9,654 bases of DNA from Verrucomicrobiota bacterium (GCA_023459755.1 JAEWSS010000090.1:1-9654); one strand, 5' to 3'. Shown: positions 1 to 6,823, counted from the first letter of the stretch. Translations and numbers: made by a program. The notes: a model not told the origin generated them from the sequence alone.

Positions 1-33
1 CAACCGGCGTTTCGCCGTTTTCGTTCTCATCAT
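1..33 (-). CDS. 5' end of a gene running off the left edge
   Basis: Only the first 11 codons are present, reading MMRTKTAKRRL from an ATG at 33-31 (a second ATG follows at 30-28). The start is supported by a very strong Shine-Dalgarno sequence, GGAGGAGGTG on the minus strand (39-48), 5 bases upstream. The short, strongly basic N-terminus would fit a pseudopilin-like prepilin leader (basic residues then a TLIELL-type helix) or a Sec signal peptide. The diagnostic residues lie outside the window, so no function is assigned. Confidence 0.6.
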   Translation of the reverse strand, partial: MMRTKTAKRRL

Positions 34-113
34 ACCGCACCTCCTCCGTTTTCTCCTCTTGACACAGCATGCGGAAAACCGGCGCGTTCAAGCGGCCGGA
101 TGCAGCGAAAAAA

Positions 114-779
114 TTAACGGTACAACACCAGAGGAACGTACCAGCCCTTGTTGATGTTCAGCAGCCCGATCTGACAGCAGCGCCCGTCCGAATCGGTGTC
201 GTTGACGTTGAACACGCCAAGCTGAAGTCCGGCGACGTCATCCGCGGTCTTGCCGCCGGAGACATTGACCATACCGATCTGCACCCCGTAATTTTCCTGA
301 ATATTGGCGGCTCCGACTTCAACGCCGTAGTTGCGGTTCATCCGGTCGTATTCCAGCGGCAGGTTGAAGGTGGCGTATTCGAAGCCGTAGTTGTTGCCGT
401 CCGAGAAGTTCCAGACGCCGATCACGTTCATGAAATAGTTGTTGTAGCGTTTGCCGGCCAGGGCCGAAACCTGAATGCCGTAGTTGTCGGCGGTCATGCT
501 GGCGAGTCCGGCGCCGACGCCGACCAGATTGTTGATCCCGCCGCAGTAGAAGTTGAATTCGGCGCCGTAAACCGAGGGAAATTCGGTAAAATCAAGATCC
601 CGCCCCGGCGACTGCATGCACCGTTCGGTATTGAACAACGCGAAAAACGGCCGTGCGCCGATCTGCAGCGGAGTCCACTCCGCCGTCATCACTCCGGCGC
701 CATAGGGCGCGTTGCAGCCGGCCGCGGCCGCCGCGATCGCTCCCACAATCAGACTTTTCAACATTTTTTCAATTTTCAT
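114..779 (-). CDS. Lipoprotein with YGxQxG-type surface repeats
   Basis: A predicted exported lipoprotein of 221 residues. The start at 779 is preferred over an in-frame ATG at 797 because GGAGG lies 6 bases upstream of it. Residues 1-21 form a basic then hydrophobic signal peptide ending in the lipobox A-A-G-C, with Cys22 as the lipidation site. From about residue 99 to 212 the protein is built of short beta-strand-like repeats: NYGIQVSAL, NYFMNVIGV, NYGFEYATF, NYGVEVGAAN, NYGVQIGMVN, AGLQLGVFN and CCQIGLLNIN. This pattern resembles the LA_2272-type surface-repeat proteins known from Leptospira and other bacteria. That family resemblance is by recognition only. The repeats probably stack into a regular beta structure at the envelope; ligand and role are unknown. 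It is monocistronic with its own promoter at 824-852. Confidence 0.8.
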   Translation of the reverse strand: MKIEKMLKSLIVGAIAAAAAGCNAPYGAGVMTAEWTPLQIGARPFFALFNTERCMQSPGRDLDFTEFPSVYGAEFNFYCGGINNLVGVGAGLASMTADNYGIQVSALAGKRYNNYFMNVIGVWNFSDGNNYGFEYATFNLPLEYDRMNRNYGVEVGAANIQENYGVQIGMVNVSGGKTADDVAGLQLGVFNVNDTDSDGRCCQIGLLNINKGWYVPLVLYR

Positions 780-823
780 GACCGTCCTCCATTGCATTCG
801 CGTTGCTTTTATTTATGGAGTAA

Positions 824-852
824 AATTTAGCACCGGATGAACCGCATTTCAA
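824..852 (-). promoter_or_regulatory. Sigma70-like promoter of the repeat lipoprotein
   Basis: On the minus strand, TTGAAA (852-847) is followed by a 17-base spacer and TAAATT (829-824). Transcription would begin near 817, giving a leader of about 38 bases before the ATG at 779. The -35 box matches consensus at 5 of 6 positions and the -10 at 4 of 6. Confidence 0.55.
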
Positions 853-865
853 GCCGCGCTCCCGC

Positions 866-925
866 AAAAAAAAGCACAAACAGCGCAACAACGGCGCGCG
901 ACCGGTGAAAACCGGCCGCACGCCG
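866..925 (-). terminator. Possible weak terminator after the tandem-repeat secreted protein
   Basis: Downstream of the stop at 939 there is a two-part hairpin. An outer stem CGGCG/CGCCG (892-896 with 921-925) encloses an inner stem CCGGT/ACCGG (902-906 with 911-915). A run of eight T on the minus strand follows at 873-866. The T-run is about 18 bases from the stem, so this is not a textbook intrinsic terminator. Confidence 0.3.
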
Positions 926-938
926 AAGCCCGACCGCT

Positions 939-1523
939 CTACATTTCGCCCATTGCCGCCGCTTCTCCCATCGGCGCGGTGACGCCGACCGCGTTGGTGG
1001 AAATACCGCCGCCGGCCGCCGCTTCGCCCATCGGCGCGGTGACGCCGACCGCGTTGGCCGGCACGCTGCCGTCCGGATTGGTGGTGATGTCGCCCTGATA
1101 CGGACCGTTCGGCCCGGTCTGGTTCATCGGCATGTCAACCCCCTCGGCGTTGGGCTGAATGTCGCCGTTGAATTCGGCGTTTGGTCCCGGCGGCGGCAGC
1201 AACGCCTGATTGCTGATCTGCGCCGGCACGAATGTGGCCTGCGAAAGCACCGGAACGTTGTTCTGACTTACAGTGGCCTGCAGCATCCACACATGACCGG
1301 TCTGCCCGTCGAGCAGGACGATGGTGTTCATGGTGTACGGCTGACCTGAGACCATGGAGTTGACGTCCACTTTTCCGGCCAGCAGCGCGAACCGGTTGGG
1401 AGTATAGGTTTGAGTGGTGGTTGCGGCGGTGTCCTCGGCCGAAGCCCGGCTGACGGCGAACGCTCCCCCGACCGCGGCCGCGATTCCGGCCGCCAATAAA
1501 GACACGACAATGTTTCTGTTCAT
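939..1523 (-). CDS. Secreted protein with C-terminal tandem repeats
   Basis: A 194-residue exported protein that I cannot assign to a characterised family. The ATG at 1523 follows GAGGAGG by 5 bases. Residues 1-29 are a good Sec signal peptide with a likely cut after SRASA (29/30), and no lipobox is present. A small domain around residues 38-85 contains YTPNRFALLAG and VLLDGQTGHVWML, a beta-hairpin pattern seen in many small secreted proteins where a 'D-x-x-T-G-x-x-W' turn recurs. From residue 109 the chain is rich in Pro, Gly, Asn and Ala and probably unstructured. It ends in two near-identical units NAVGVTAPMGEAAA (157-170 and 177-190), with a diverged copy at 125-133 (NAEGVDMPM). It has its own promoter (1610-1637). 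Confidence 0.75.
   Translation of the reverse strand: MNRNIVVSLLAAGIAAAVGGAFAVSRASAEDTAATTTQTYTPNRFALLAGKVDVNSMVSGQPYTMNTIVLLDGQTGHVWMLQATVSQNNVPVLSQATFVPAQISNQALLPPPGPNAEFNGDIQPNAEGVDMPMNQTGPNGPYQGDITTNPDGSVPANAVGVTAPMGEAAAGGGISTNAVGVTAPMGEAAAMGEM
955..1057. repeat. Two-copy direct repeat, 60-bp period, inside the secreted-protein gene
   Basis: Bases 955-997 and 1015-1057 are identical at 42 of 43 positions, the only change being T/G at 966/1026. The offset is 60 bp, so the reading frame is kept and each copy encodes NAVGVTAPMGEAAA on the minus strand. The near-identity suggests recent duplication or ongoing gene conversion or slippage. Confidence 0.9.
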
Positions 1524-1609
1524 ACGATCCTCCTCTTCTTTTGGTTACGCAGAACAATACAATGCGATTACGCCGGGAACGGCGAAATTTTTCTTCTCCT
1601 CCGGCAAAG

Positions 1610-1637
1610 AATATACAATATAAAAATAAAAAGTCAA
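1610..1637 (-). promoter_or_regulatory. Sigma70-like promoter of the tandem-repeat secreted protein
   Basis: On the minus strand TTGACT (1637-1632), a 16-base AT-only spacer except its last base, then TATATT (1615-1610). Both boxes match consensus at 5 of 6 positions. The leader to the ATG at 1523 would be about 80 bases. Confidence 0.6.
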
Positions 1638-1683
1638 ATAGCGTCCGGCCCGATTGCAAAAATCATTTTTTTAAGAAACCGGC

Positions 1684-1712
1684 TTGCAATCGTCCCGCCG
1701 GAATGGTATCGT
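1684..1712 (+). promoter_or_regulatory. Candidate promoter of the SIMPL-pair operon
   Basis: TTGCAA (1684-1689), a 17-base spacer, then TATCGT (1707-1712). Each box matches consensus at 4 of 6 positions, and the next gene starts at 1751 with AAAAGGAG at 1735-1742. It is divergent from the promoter at 1610-1637, so about 45 bases separate the two -35 elements and a shared regulator is possible. Confidence 0.4.
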
Positions 1713-1750
1713 TTATAGTCGATAAAAAACAATCAAAAGGAGAAAATAAA

Positions 1751-2494
1751 ATGACTTTCACCGCACCCCGCGGCAAATTCATGATTGCAGCCGCCGGAAG
1801 CGTTTTTCTGGCGGTGGCAATGGTGGCGTCGGCCTGGCTTTTAAGCCGGTTTATGGTCAAAATTCAACGCGAAACCACGATTTCGGCAAAGGGCTACGCC
1901 GAGAAAACGGTCACCGCCGACCTCGGCAGTTTTTCGGCCGGACTCACCGTTCAGGCGCACGACCTTGCCGACGGCTACAAAACCATTTCGGCACAATGCG
2001 CAACCGTCACCAAAATGCTGAACGATTTCGGCTTCAAGCCGGATGACGTCACGGTGGGAGGCATTGAGTTCAACCGGGTGTACCGCTATGTCAACGGTCA
2101 GGAGACCAACGAATTTCTCTATTTCAACCTCAGCCAGAACATCCGGATCTGCACCGGAGACGTCAAGCGGATCAGCGACAACTACAGTAAACTCAACACG
2201 CTTCTGGCGGACGGCGTTCAAGTCAACGTCACCGAGCCGGAATACTTCATCAGCAACCCGGAGGCCTATAAACTGGCGCTGACCGCGGAAGCCAGCAAAA
2301 GCGCCACCGCCAGAGCCGAAATCATGGCAGCCGCCGGCGGAGCGGAACTGAAGGAACTGCTTTCCGCCCGACTTGGAGTGATCCAGATCAACCGACCGGC
2401 TTCGTCGGAAATGTCCGACTACGGCGTGTATGACACCACGTCGCCGGAAAAGGTCATAAAAATCGTCGTCGCACTTGAATTTTCCACCCGGTAG
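1751..2494 (+). CDS. Membrane-anchored SIMPL-domain protein (DUF541, YggE-like), first copy
   Basis: A 247-residue protein of the SIMPL family. The frame is open further upstream, but the start at 1751 is chosen because AAAGGAG ends 8 bases before it and the protein then begins with a sensible membrane anchor. Residues 11-34 form one hydrophobic segment, followed by a basic stretch and the SIMPL domain (about 42-245). Features include the opening ISAKGYAEKTVTADLGSFSAGLTVQ, a helix-forming middle with GFKPDDVTVGGIEF, and the late helix TAEASKSATARAEIMAAAGGAELKELLSA. Family members are periplasmic or surface proteins that form oligomers; E. coli YggE is linked to oxidative stress and no enzyme activity is established. 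The domain should be extracytoplasmic. The next gene is a paralogue 9 bases downstream in the same operon. Confidence 0.85.
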   Translation: MTFTAPRGKFMIAAAGSVFLAVAMVASAWLLSRFMVKIQRETTISAKGYAEKTVTADLGSFSAGLTVQAHDLADGYKTISAQCATVTKMLNDFGFKPDDVTVGGIEFNRVYRYVNGQETNEFLYFNLSQNIRICTGDVKRISDNYSKLNTLLADGVQVNVTEPEYFISNPEAYKLALTAEASKSATARAEIMAAAGGAELKELLSARLGVIQINRPASSEMSDYGVYDTTSPEKVIKIVVALEFSTR

Positions 2495-2503
2495 AGGTAA
2501 AAA

Positions 2504-3196
2504 ATGTTCAATAAAACCATCGTCGTCTGCGCCGGAATACTCGGACTCGCCGCAATCGCTTCCGCGCTGCTGCTTTCCAATCTCAAAATCGATTTCAATG
2601 ACAAACGCGACATCATCAACGTCACCGGAACGGCGGAAAAACGCGTTCCGGCCGACCGCGCCGAATTTTCCTTTACCGTCACCGTCAACAGCAAAAACGT
2701 CGCCGCCGGATACGCCAGACTGGAGGACGAATGCGCAAAAGCCCGCAACCTCATGTACGGCATCGGATTCAAGGCCGACGAACTCACCGGCTCGCCGATC
2801 GTGTTGAGTCCGCTCTATGTCCGCGACCGCAACGGCATGGAGACCGCGGAGATCCGCTTTTTCGTGCTCAGCCGCACCGTTTCGGTCTCCACCGGCAATC
2901 TACAGCTGGCCGACTACGGCTGTCAACTGCCCCAGCAGCTGATGGCCGAAGGCGCGGAAGTCGCGGTGTCCGACGTCCGCTACACCTGCAAAGAACCGCA
3001 GCAGTATTATGACGAACTGCTCGCCGCCGCCGGAGCCGACGCAAAGAAAAAGGCCGACAGCATCGCCGCCGCCGGCGGGTTCAAAACCGGTAAACTGCTC
3101 TCGGCCGACCCTTCACGCGGGGTCAGCATTGACCAGGCCAACGGCTCGGAACTGATCGCTTCACTGGCGATCTACGCCGACTACGAGGTAAAATAA
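2504..3196 (+). CDS. Membrane-anchored SIMPL-domain protein (DUF541, YggE-like), second copy
   Basis: A 230-residue paralogue of the preceding gene. It starts at 2504, with GAGG about 6 bases before the ATG. Residues 5-26 are the membrane anchor. The SIMPL domain follows, with INVTGTAEKRVPADRAEFSFTV (about 38-59), GIGFKADELTGSPIVL and a late helix rich in Ala and Lys ending AAAGGFKTGKLLSAD. Both copies share the same order of elements and the AAAGG turn before the last strands, but they differ widely in sequence, so the duplication is old. Cysteines at about 75, 144 and 166 lie in the exported domain and are not shared in pattern with the first copy. The pair probably assembles together, for example as a hetero-oligomer; this is inference from tandem arrangement. 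Confidence 0.85.
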   Translation: MFNKTIVVCAGILGLAAIASALLLSNLKIDFNDKRDIINVTGTAEKRVPADRAEFSFTVTVNSKNVAAGYARLEDECAKARNLMYGIGFKADELTGSPIVLSPLYVRDRNGMETAEIRFFVLSRTVSVSTGNLQLADYGCQLPQQLMAEGAEVAVSDVRYTCKEPQQYYDELLAAAGADAKKKADSIAAAGGFKTGKLLSADPSRGVSIDQANGSELIASLAIYADYEVK

Positions 3197-3211
3197 GCGT
3201 TTCCTCCACAC

Positions 3212-3238
3212 GCCGCCGCCCGATGCGGCGGCTTTTTT
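3212..3238 (+). terminator. Intrinsic terminator of the SIMPL operon
   Basis: Perfect 8-bp GC stem, GCCGCCGC (3212-3219) with GCGGCGGC (3225-3232), 5-base loop and six T (3233-3238). It lies 16 bases after the stop of the second SIMPL gene. Confidence 0.9.
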
Positions 3239-3263
3239 ATAAACTTATCAGGATTTTACAATT

Positions 3264-4283
3264 ATGACGCTTTACTCCGACGAAATATCCGCGGAAATCG
3301 CGGACGGCGTGATCGACGGCGCGGTGATCTGTACCGGGGACCGCAACGGCATCAAAAAAATTGAACATTTCGGCTTTGCCGACAAACGCGGCGGCGTTCC
3401 GATGCGCGACGACACCATCTTCGACGTGGCCAGCATCACCAAAGTAATCGCCGTCGCCCCGGCGCTGCGCCTGCTGGGAATCGACCTCGACCGCCCGTTC
3501 ACAGACTATATTGACTTTGATGCCCCGCTGATCGCGCCGGTCACCGTCCGTGATCTCGCCACCCATATCAGCGGTTTTGCCCTGAACGGCGGCCCGATCC
3601 CCTATTTTTCCGAAAACGGCCGCGACATAATGCGCGACATCCTGCGCCATCCTCCGATCTTTGCTCCGCGCACCCATTACGAATACGCCTGCTGGAATTT
3701 TCTGCTGCTGGGCGCAATCGTGGAAAAACTTTCCGCCGAACCGCTGAATACGTTCTGCCGCCGGAAAATATTCGAACCGCTGAAGATGAACGACACCTCG
3801 CTCGGCACACCGGCGACTTCAGACATTGCACGGCTCGCCCGCACCTTCAACACGCAGCACGCCGGAGAAATCTCCGATCCCACCAGTTTCCGGGTCTACC
3901 GCGACGGCCTCTGCGCCGGCAACGCCGGAGCCTTCACCACCTGTCCGGATCTGGCAAATTTCAATATCATGCTGCTGAACAACGGCGCGCCGCTGCTGTC
4001 GGCGTCCGACATCGCGGAGTTTTCCACCAACACCATTCCGGAATCACTGAACATCAAGCGCGGCGTCGGCTTTCTGATCGACGACCCGTTCAAACCGTCC
4101 GGCTTCCCGGCGCGCACCGTCTATCACTCCGGATGGAGCGGGCAGACCATGATCGCGGACTTGGAAAACGGTTTTTTCGGCATCGTGCTCACCGCCCGGC
4201 AGGGCGACTACGACCGGGCAAAACGCGGCCGGTTCACCATTCTGGGCGACCTGCACAACGCTTTTCTGAAAAACCGGCACTGA
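3264..4283 (+). CDS. Serine hydrolase of the class C beta-lactamase / S12 family
   Basis: A 339-residue penicillin-binding-protein-like serine hydrolase. The catalytic S-x-x-K is Ser57-Ile-Thr-Lys60 (DVASITK). The second motif is Tyr141-Ala-Cys143 in HYEYACWNFLLLG, where class C beta-lactamases have Tyr-x-Asn. The third box is His288-Ser-Gly290 (YHSGWSGQT), in place of Lys-Thr-Gly. These features fit the broad esterase/peptidase branch of the family better than a true beta-lactamase. There is no signal peptide, so it should be cytosolic, unlike typical cell-wall-acting members. The start at 3264 has only a weak AGGA at 3250-3253. The gene begins 25 bases after the SIMPL terminator, with TATAAA at 3238-3243 as a possible -10. 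The substrate cannot be predicted. Confidence 0.85.
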   Translation: MTLYSDEISAEIADGVIDGAVICTGDRNGIKKIEHFGFADKRGGVPMRDDTIFDVASITKVIAVAPALRLLGIDLDRPFTDYIDFDAPLIAPVTVRDLATHISGFALNGGPIPYFSENGRDIMRDILRHPPIFAPRTHYEYACWNFLLLGAIVEKLSAEPLNTFCRRKIFEPLKMNDTSLGTPATSDIARLARTFNTQHAGEISDPTSFRVYRDGLCAGNAGAFTTCPDLANFNIMLLNNGAPLLSASDIAEFSTNTIPESLNIKRGVGFLIDDPFKPSGFPARTVYHSGWSGQTMIADLENGFFGIVLTARQGDYDRAKRGRFTILGDLHNAFLKNRH

Positions 4284-4327
4284 TTTATATCCTTCAAATA
4301 TGATATGGCATTTTTGCATTGCAGTGT

Positions 4328-4333
4328 TATATT
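4328..4333 (+). promoter_or_regulatory. Possible -10 element of the symporter-fusion gene
   Basis: TATATT lies within an AT-rich stretch between the hydrolase and transporter genes (4284-4385). No convincing -35 box is placed 16-18 bases upstream, so this promoter is tentative. The leader would be about 45 bases. Confidence 0.3.
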
Positions 4334-4385
4334 ATACGCCAATATTTTTTCAAAAACATGAAAGGCGTCATCCGACGGCAACAAC

Positions 4386-6539
4386 ATGAAAAAGAACAAC
4401 GGCTCGTCACTTCTGCTGATAATGATTCTGCTGTCGGTTGTGCTGGGAATATTCTCCGGACTTTTCTTTGGCGAATGGTGCGCGCACCTGAAGATCGTCG
4501 GTCAGGCGTTCATCGCGCTGATGCAGGTCAGCGTGCTGCCGTACATCTTTGTATCGCTGATACAGAGCTTTGGCTGTCTGGAACCGGCTCAGGCGAAGTC
4601 GCTGGCAAAGCGCGGCATAATCATGGTGCTGGCGCTGTGGGCGGTGGTGTTTGCGCTGATGACGCTGATGCCGATGACATTCCCGGACTGGCAGTCGTCA
4701 TCGTTTTTCAGTCCGAGCATACTGAAGGGCGAAAACGAACTCGACTACATCAAGCTGTTCATTCCGGCCAACCCGTTCAACGCCTTGGCCAACAACGTGG
4801 TTCCGGCGGTAACACTGTTCAGTATCATGTGCGGCGTCGTGCTTATGGGAATACCGCGCAAGAAAAACCTGCTCGACCTGCTTGAAATATCGGGCGACGT
4901 GCTGTCGCGCCTGACGCTGCTGCTGGTCAAATTGTCGCCGATCGGAATCTTCGCGCTGGTGGCGGACGCGGCCGGAACGATGTATCCGGAGGATCTCGGA
5001 CGGCTGGCGGTCTATCTTGCCGCCTTTCTGGCCATGGGCGGACTGTTGTTTTTCGCAGTTCTGCCGCTGCTGCTCACCGCGTTTACGCCGTTCAAATACC
5101 GCGAACTTATGGCGGTCAGCCGTACCGCGATGCTTACCGTGCTGCTCACCGGCAATTTATTCATTGTACTGCCGCTGCTGGTCGAGAACACCAAAAAACT
5201 TTTTGAACTGCACCGCATCAGCAATGAAGACAGCCGGAATATGGCAAAAATCATCATTCCGATAACCTTCATTCTGCCCTGTGCCGGCCAGTTGATGGAT
5301 CTGCTGTTCATCCTGTTTTCAGCCTGGTTCAGCAACATCCAGTTCGGTCCGGTGGACTACCTGAAACTGTACGGAACCGGAACTCTTACGCTTTTCGGAA
5401 ACGCAAAGGTGGCGATCCCGTTTCTGCTCTCAATCTTCCAGCTGCCCGCCGATTTATTCGAATTGTTCACCATCTCCAGTGTGGTGACCGACAATGTGAA
5501 GTTCGCGGTGGAGGCGTTCGCGGTGTTCTGCTTCTCGGCGCTTTTTGCCGCATGGATGACCGGAAAGGCGTCCTGGAGCTGGCGCAAACTGGCGCCGCGC
5601 CTGACGATCATCGGCATTGTCACCGCGCTGGTGCTCGCCGGGTTGACCTGCGTCCTTGCCACCGTGGTGCGTCCGCCGGCCGACCAGCGGCAGACGCTTG
5701 ACGCCATGCGTCTGCAAAATACGATCGACACCGCGGTGTTCGACACCCTGCCGCCGCCGCAGCCGCCGGAGGAGGGCAGTCATCTCGACCGCATTCGCAG
5801 AGACAAAGTTCTACGCGTTGGCAGCAATATGAACATCATGCCGTTCGCGTTCTTCAACAGCCGCCACGAGCTGATCGGCCTGGACATCGAAATGGCTCAC
5901 CAGCTGGCCGACGACCTCGGATGCACCCGCATTGAATTCTATCCGGTCTCATTTGACGATCCGGCCTCGCCGCTGGACAACAACCAGGTGGATATTGTCA
6001 TGAGCAACCTTTCAATCAGTGCGGGCCGGCTGGGAAAACTGGCGTTCACCGAGCCGTATTTGGAGTTGTCACTGGCACTGGTGGTCTTGGACTACCGGAA
6101 AAACGACCTGGTGAAGAATCCCGAGTTGTTTATGGCGCAGTCGTTCGGCATCGCCGCCCTCGCCGGAGCCGATTTCGACCGGCTTAAGCAATATCTTCCG
6201 CATCATTTGCTGTTCAAAATAACCTCGTACGATGAATTTTTCAGCGGCAAATGCCCGGCAAAAGCACTGATGACCACAGCCGAAACCGGCTCGGCCTGGA
6301 CCATTCTGCACCCGGAGTACGACCTGTTTATTCCCAAACGCCAGATCCACGACATCATTGCCTACGGCATCGTCAACGGCGATGCGCGATTCCTTGAATA
6401 TATGAATTTATGGCTCAAATTGAAGCGGCTCAACGGCGAAATTGACCGCGGGTACGATTATTGGATCAAAGGCATTAACGTTCAGCCGAAACCGGCTCGC
6501 TGGTCCATACTGAACAACGTTATCCGAAAAAAACACTGA
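4386..6539 (+). CDS. DAACS-type symporter fused to a family 3 solute-binding domain
   Basis: A 717-residue fusion. Residues 1-395 follow the glutamate/dicarboxylate:cation symporter (SDF) pattern: hydrophobic segments at about 8-28, 37-61, 77-97, 128-155, 175-195, 206-233, a hairpin at 245-265, and segments at 288-315, 332-355 and 362-392. An additional membrane segment at about 405-428 would place what follows in the periplasm. After a Pro-rich linker (456-463) comes a complete bacterial extracellular solute-binding family 3 domain (about 466-700). It opens DKVLRVGSNMNIMPFAFF and includes LIGLDIEMAHQLADDLG and VDIVMSNLSISAGRLGKLAFTEPYLE, with Arg548 at the family's ligand-carboxylate position. 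Canonical symporter motifs are altered: no Ser-Ser-x-x-T-L-P (GNLFIVLP, 256-263), no NMDGT in the seventh segment (PITFILPCAGQL, 292-303), and Lys372 and Glu376 where Arg and Asn are expected. ATG 4386 is the only possible start because an in-frame stop lies at 4359-4361; no clear ribosome-binding site precedes it. Substrate and coupling ion are unknown; an amino or dicarboxylic acid is likely. Confidence 0.88.
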   Translation: MKKNNGSSLLLIMILLSVVLGIFSGLFFGEWCAHLKIVGQAFIALMQVSVLPYIFVSLIQSFGCLEPAQAKSLAKRGIIMVLALWAVVFALMTLMPMTFPDWQSSSFFSPSILKGENELDYIKLFIPANPFNALANNVVPAVTLFSIMCGVVLMGIPRKKNLLDLLEISGDVLSRLTLLLVKLSPIGIFALVADAAGTMYPEDLGRLAVYLAAFLAMGGLLFFAVLPLLLTAFTPFKYRELMAVSRTAMLTVLLTGNLFIVLPLLVENTKKLFELHRISNEDSRNMAKIIIPITFILPCAGQLMDLLFILFSAWFSNIQFGPVDYLKLYGTGTLTLFGNAKVAIPFLLSIFQLPADLFELFTISSVVTDNVKFAVEAFAVFCFSALFAAWMTGKASWSWRKLAPRLTIIGIVTALVLAGLTCVLATVVRPPADQRQTLDAMRLQNTIDTAVFDTLPPPQPPEEGSHLDRIRRDKVLRVGSNMNIMPFAFFNSRHELIGLDIEMAHQLADDLGCTRIEFYPVSFDDPASPLDNNQVDIVMSNLSISAGRLGKLAFTEPYLELSLALVVLDYRKNDLVKNPELFMAQSFGIAALAGADFDRLKQYLPHHLLFKITSYDEFFSGKCPAKALMTTAETGSAWTILHPEYDLFIPKRQIHDIIAYGIVNGDARFLEYMNLWLKLKRLNGEIDRGYDYWIKGINVQPKPARWSILNNVIRKKH

Positions 6540-6560
6540 TCCGGTTCTTTCCGGTTCACA

Positions 6561-6596
6561 AAAAAGGCCGCGGCAAAAAGTTGTCGCGGCCTTTTT
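6561..6596 (+). terminator. Intrinsic terminator of the symporter fusion, symmetric
   Basis: GGCCGCG (6566-6572) pairs with CGCGGCC (6585-6591). One G-T wobble and three further pairs extend the stem to 11 bp around an AAAG loop (6577-6580). Five A precede (6561-6565) and five T follow (6592-6596), so it could work in both directions. Confidence 0.92.
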
Positions 6597-6748
6597 GCAT
6601 CCATGACTCCGCAAAAATCATTCCCCCGTTTCGAAGCAAAAAAAGCGACGCATCAACACGCCGATAACACGCCATGTCCCGCAAAGTCGGCCCGAACAAA
6701 ATCGAACACCCGCAAATATTCCCATGCCAATCACTAACGCCAACCTCA

Positions 6749-6791
6749 TTTTTTTGCTTTTTTATATTTTTTTCAGTTTTTTTGCCTTTTT
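6749..6791. repeat. Five phased T-tracts upstream of the mraZ promoter
   Basis: Runs of 5-7 T start at 6749, 6758, 6767, 6777 and 6787, separated by 2-3 other bases. Their 9-10 bp spacing is close to one helical turn, the arrangement known to give intrinsic DNA curvature. The array ends just upstream of the -35 box and could also act as an UP-like element. Confidence 0.7.
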
Positions 6792-6794
6792 CAT

Positions 6795-6823
6795 TTGACA
6801 AATGGAATATTTTGGAATATTTT
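6795..6823 (+). promoter_or_regulatory. Promoter of mraZ
   Basis: Consensus TTGACA (6795-6800), a 17-base spacer and TATTTT (6818-6823), putting transcription start near 6830 and giving a leader of about 24 bases. The -35 box sits within the perfect palindrome CATTTG-A-CAAATG (6792-6804). Confidence 0.65.

Noticed and set aside
69..830. A 253-codon plus-strand open frame
   Set aside because: It lies fully antisense to the lipoprotein gene, whose signal peptide, lipobox, repeats and ribosome-binding site are all convincing. The plus frame has no such signals.
955..1057. CRISPR-like direct repeats
   Set aside because: There are only two copies, they are in frame in a coding sequence and encode a peptide repeat, and there is no array or cas gene.
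4319..4885. A plus-strand frame overlapping the start of the symporter fusion
   Set aside because: It runs out of frame through the first membrane segments of the transporter and loses any protein-like composition.
6556..6801. An 81-codon minus-strand open frame
   Set aside because: Its Lys-rich start is the complement of the T-tracts and its end overlaps the symporter terminator. It has no domain-like sequence.
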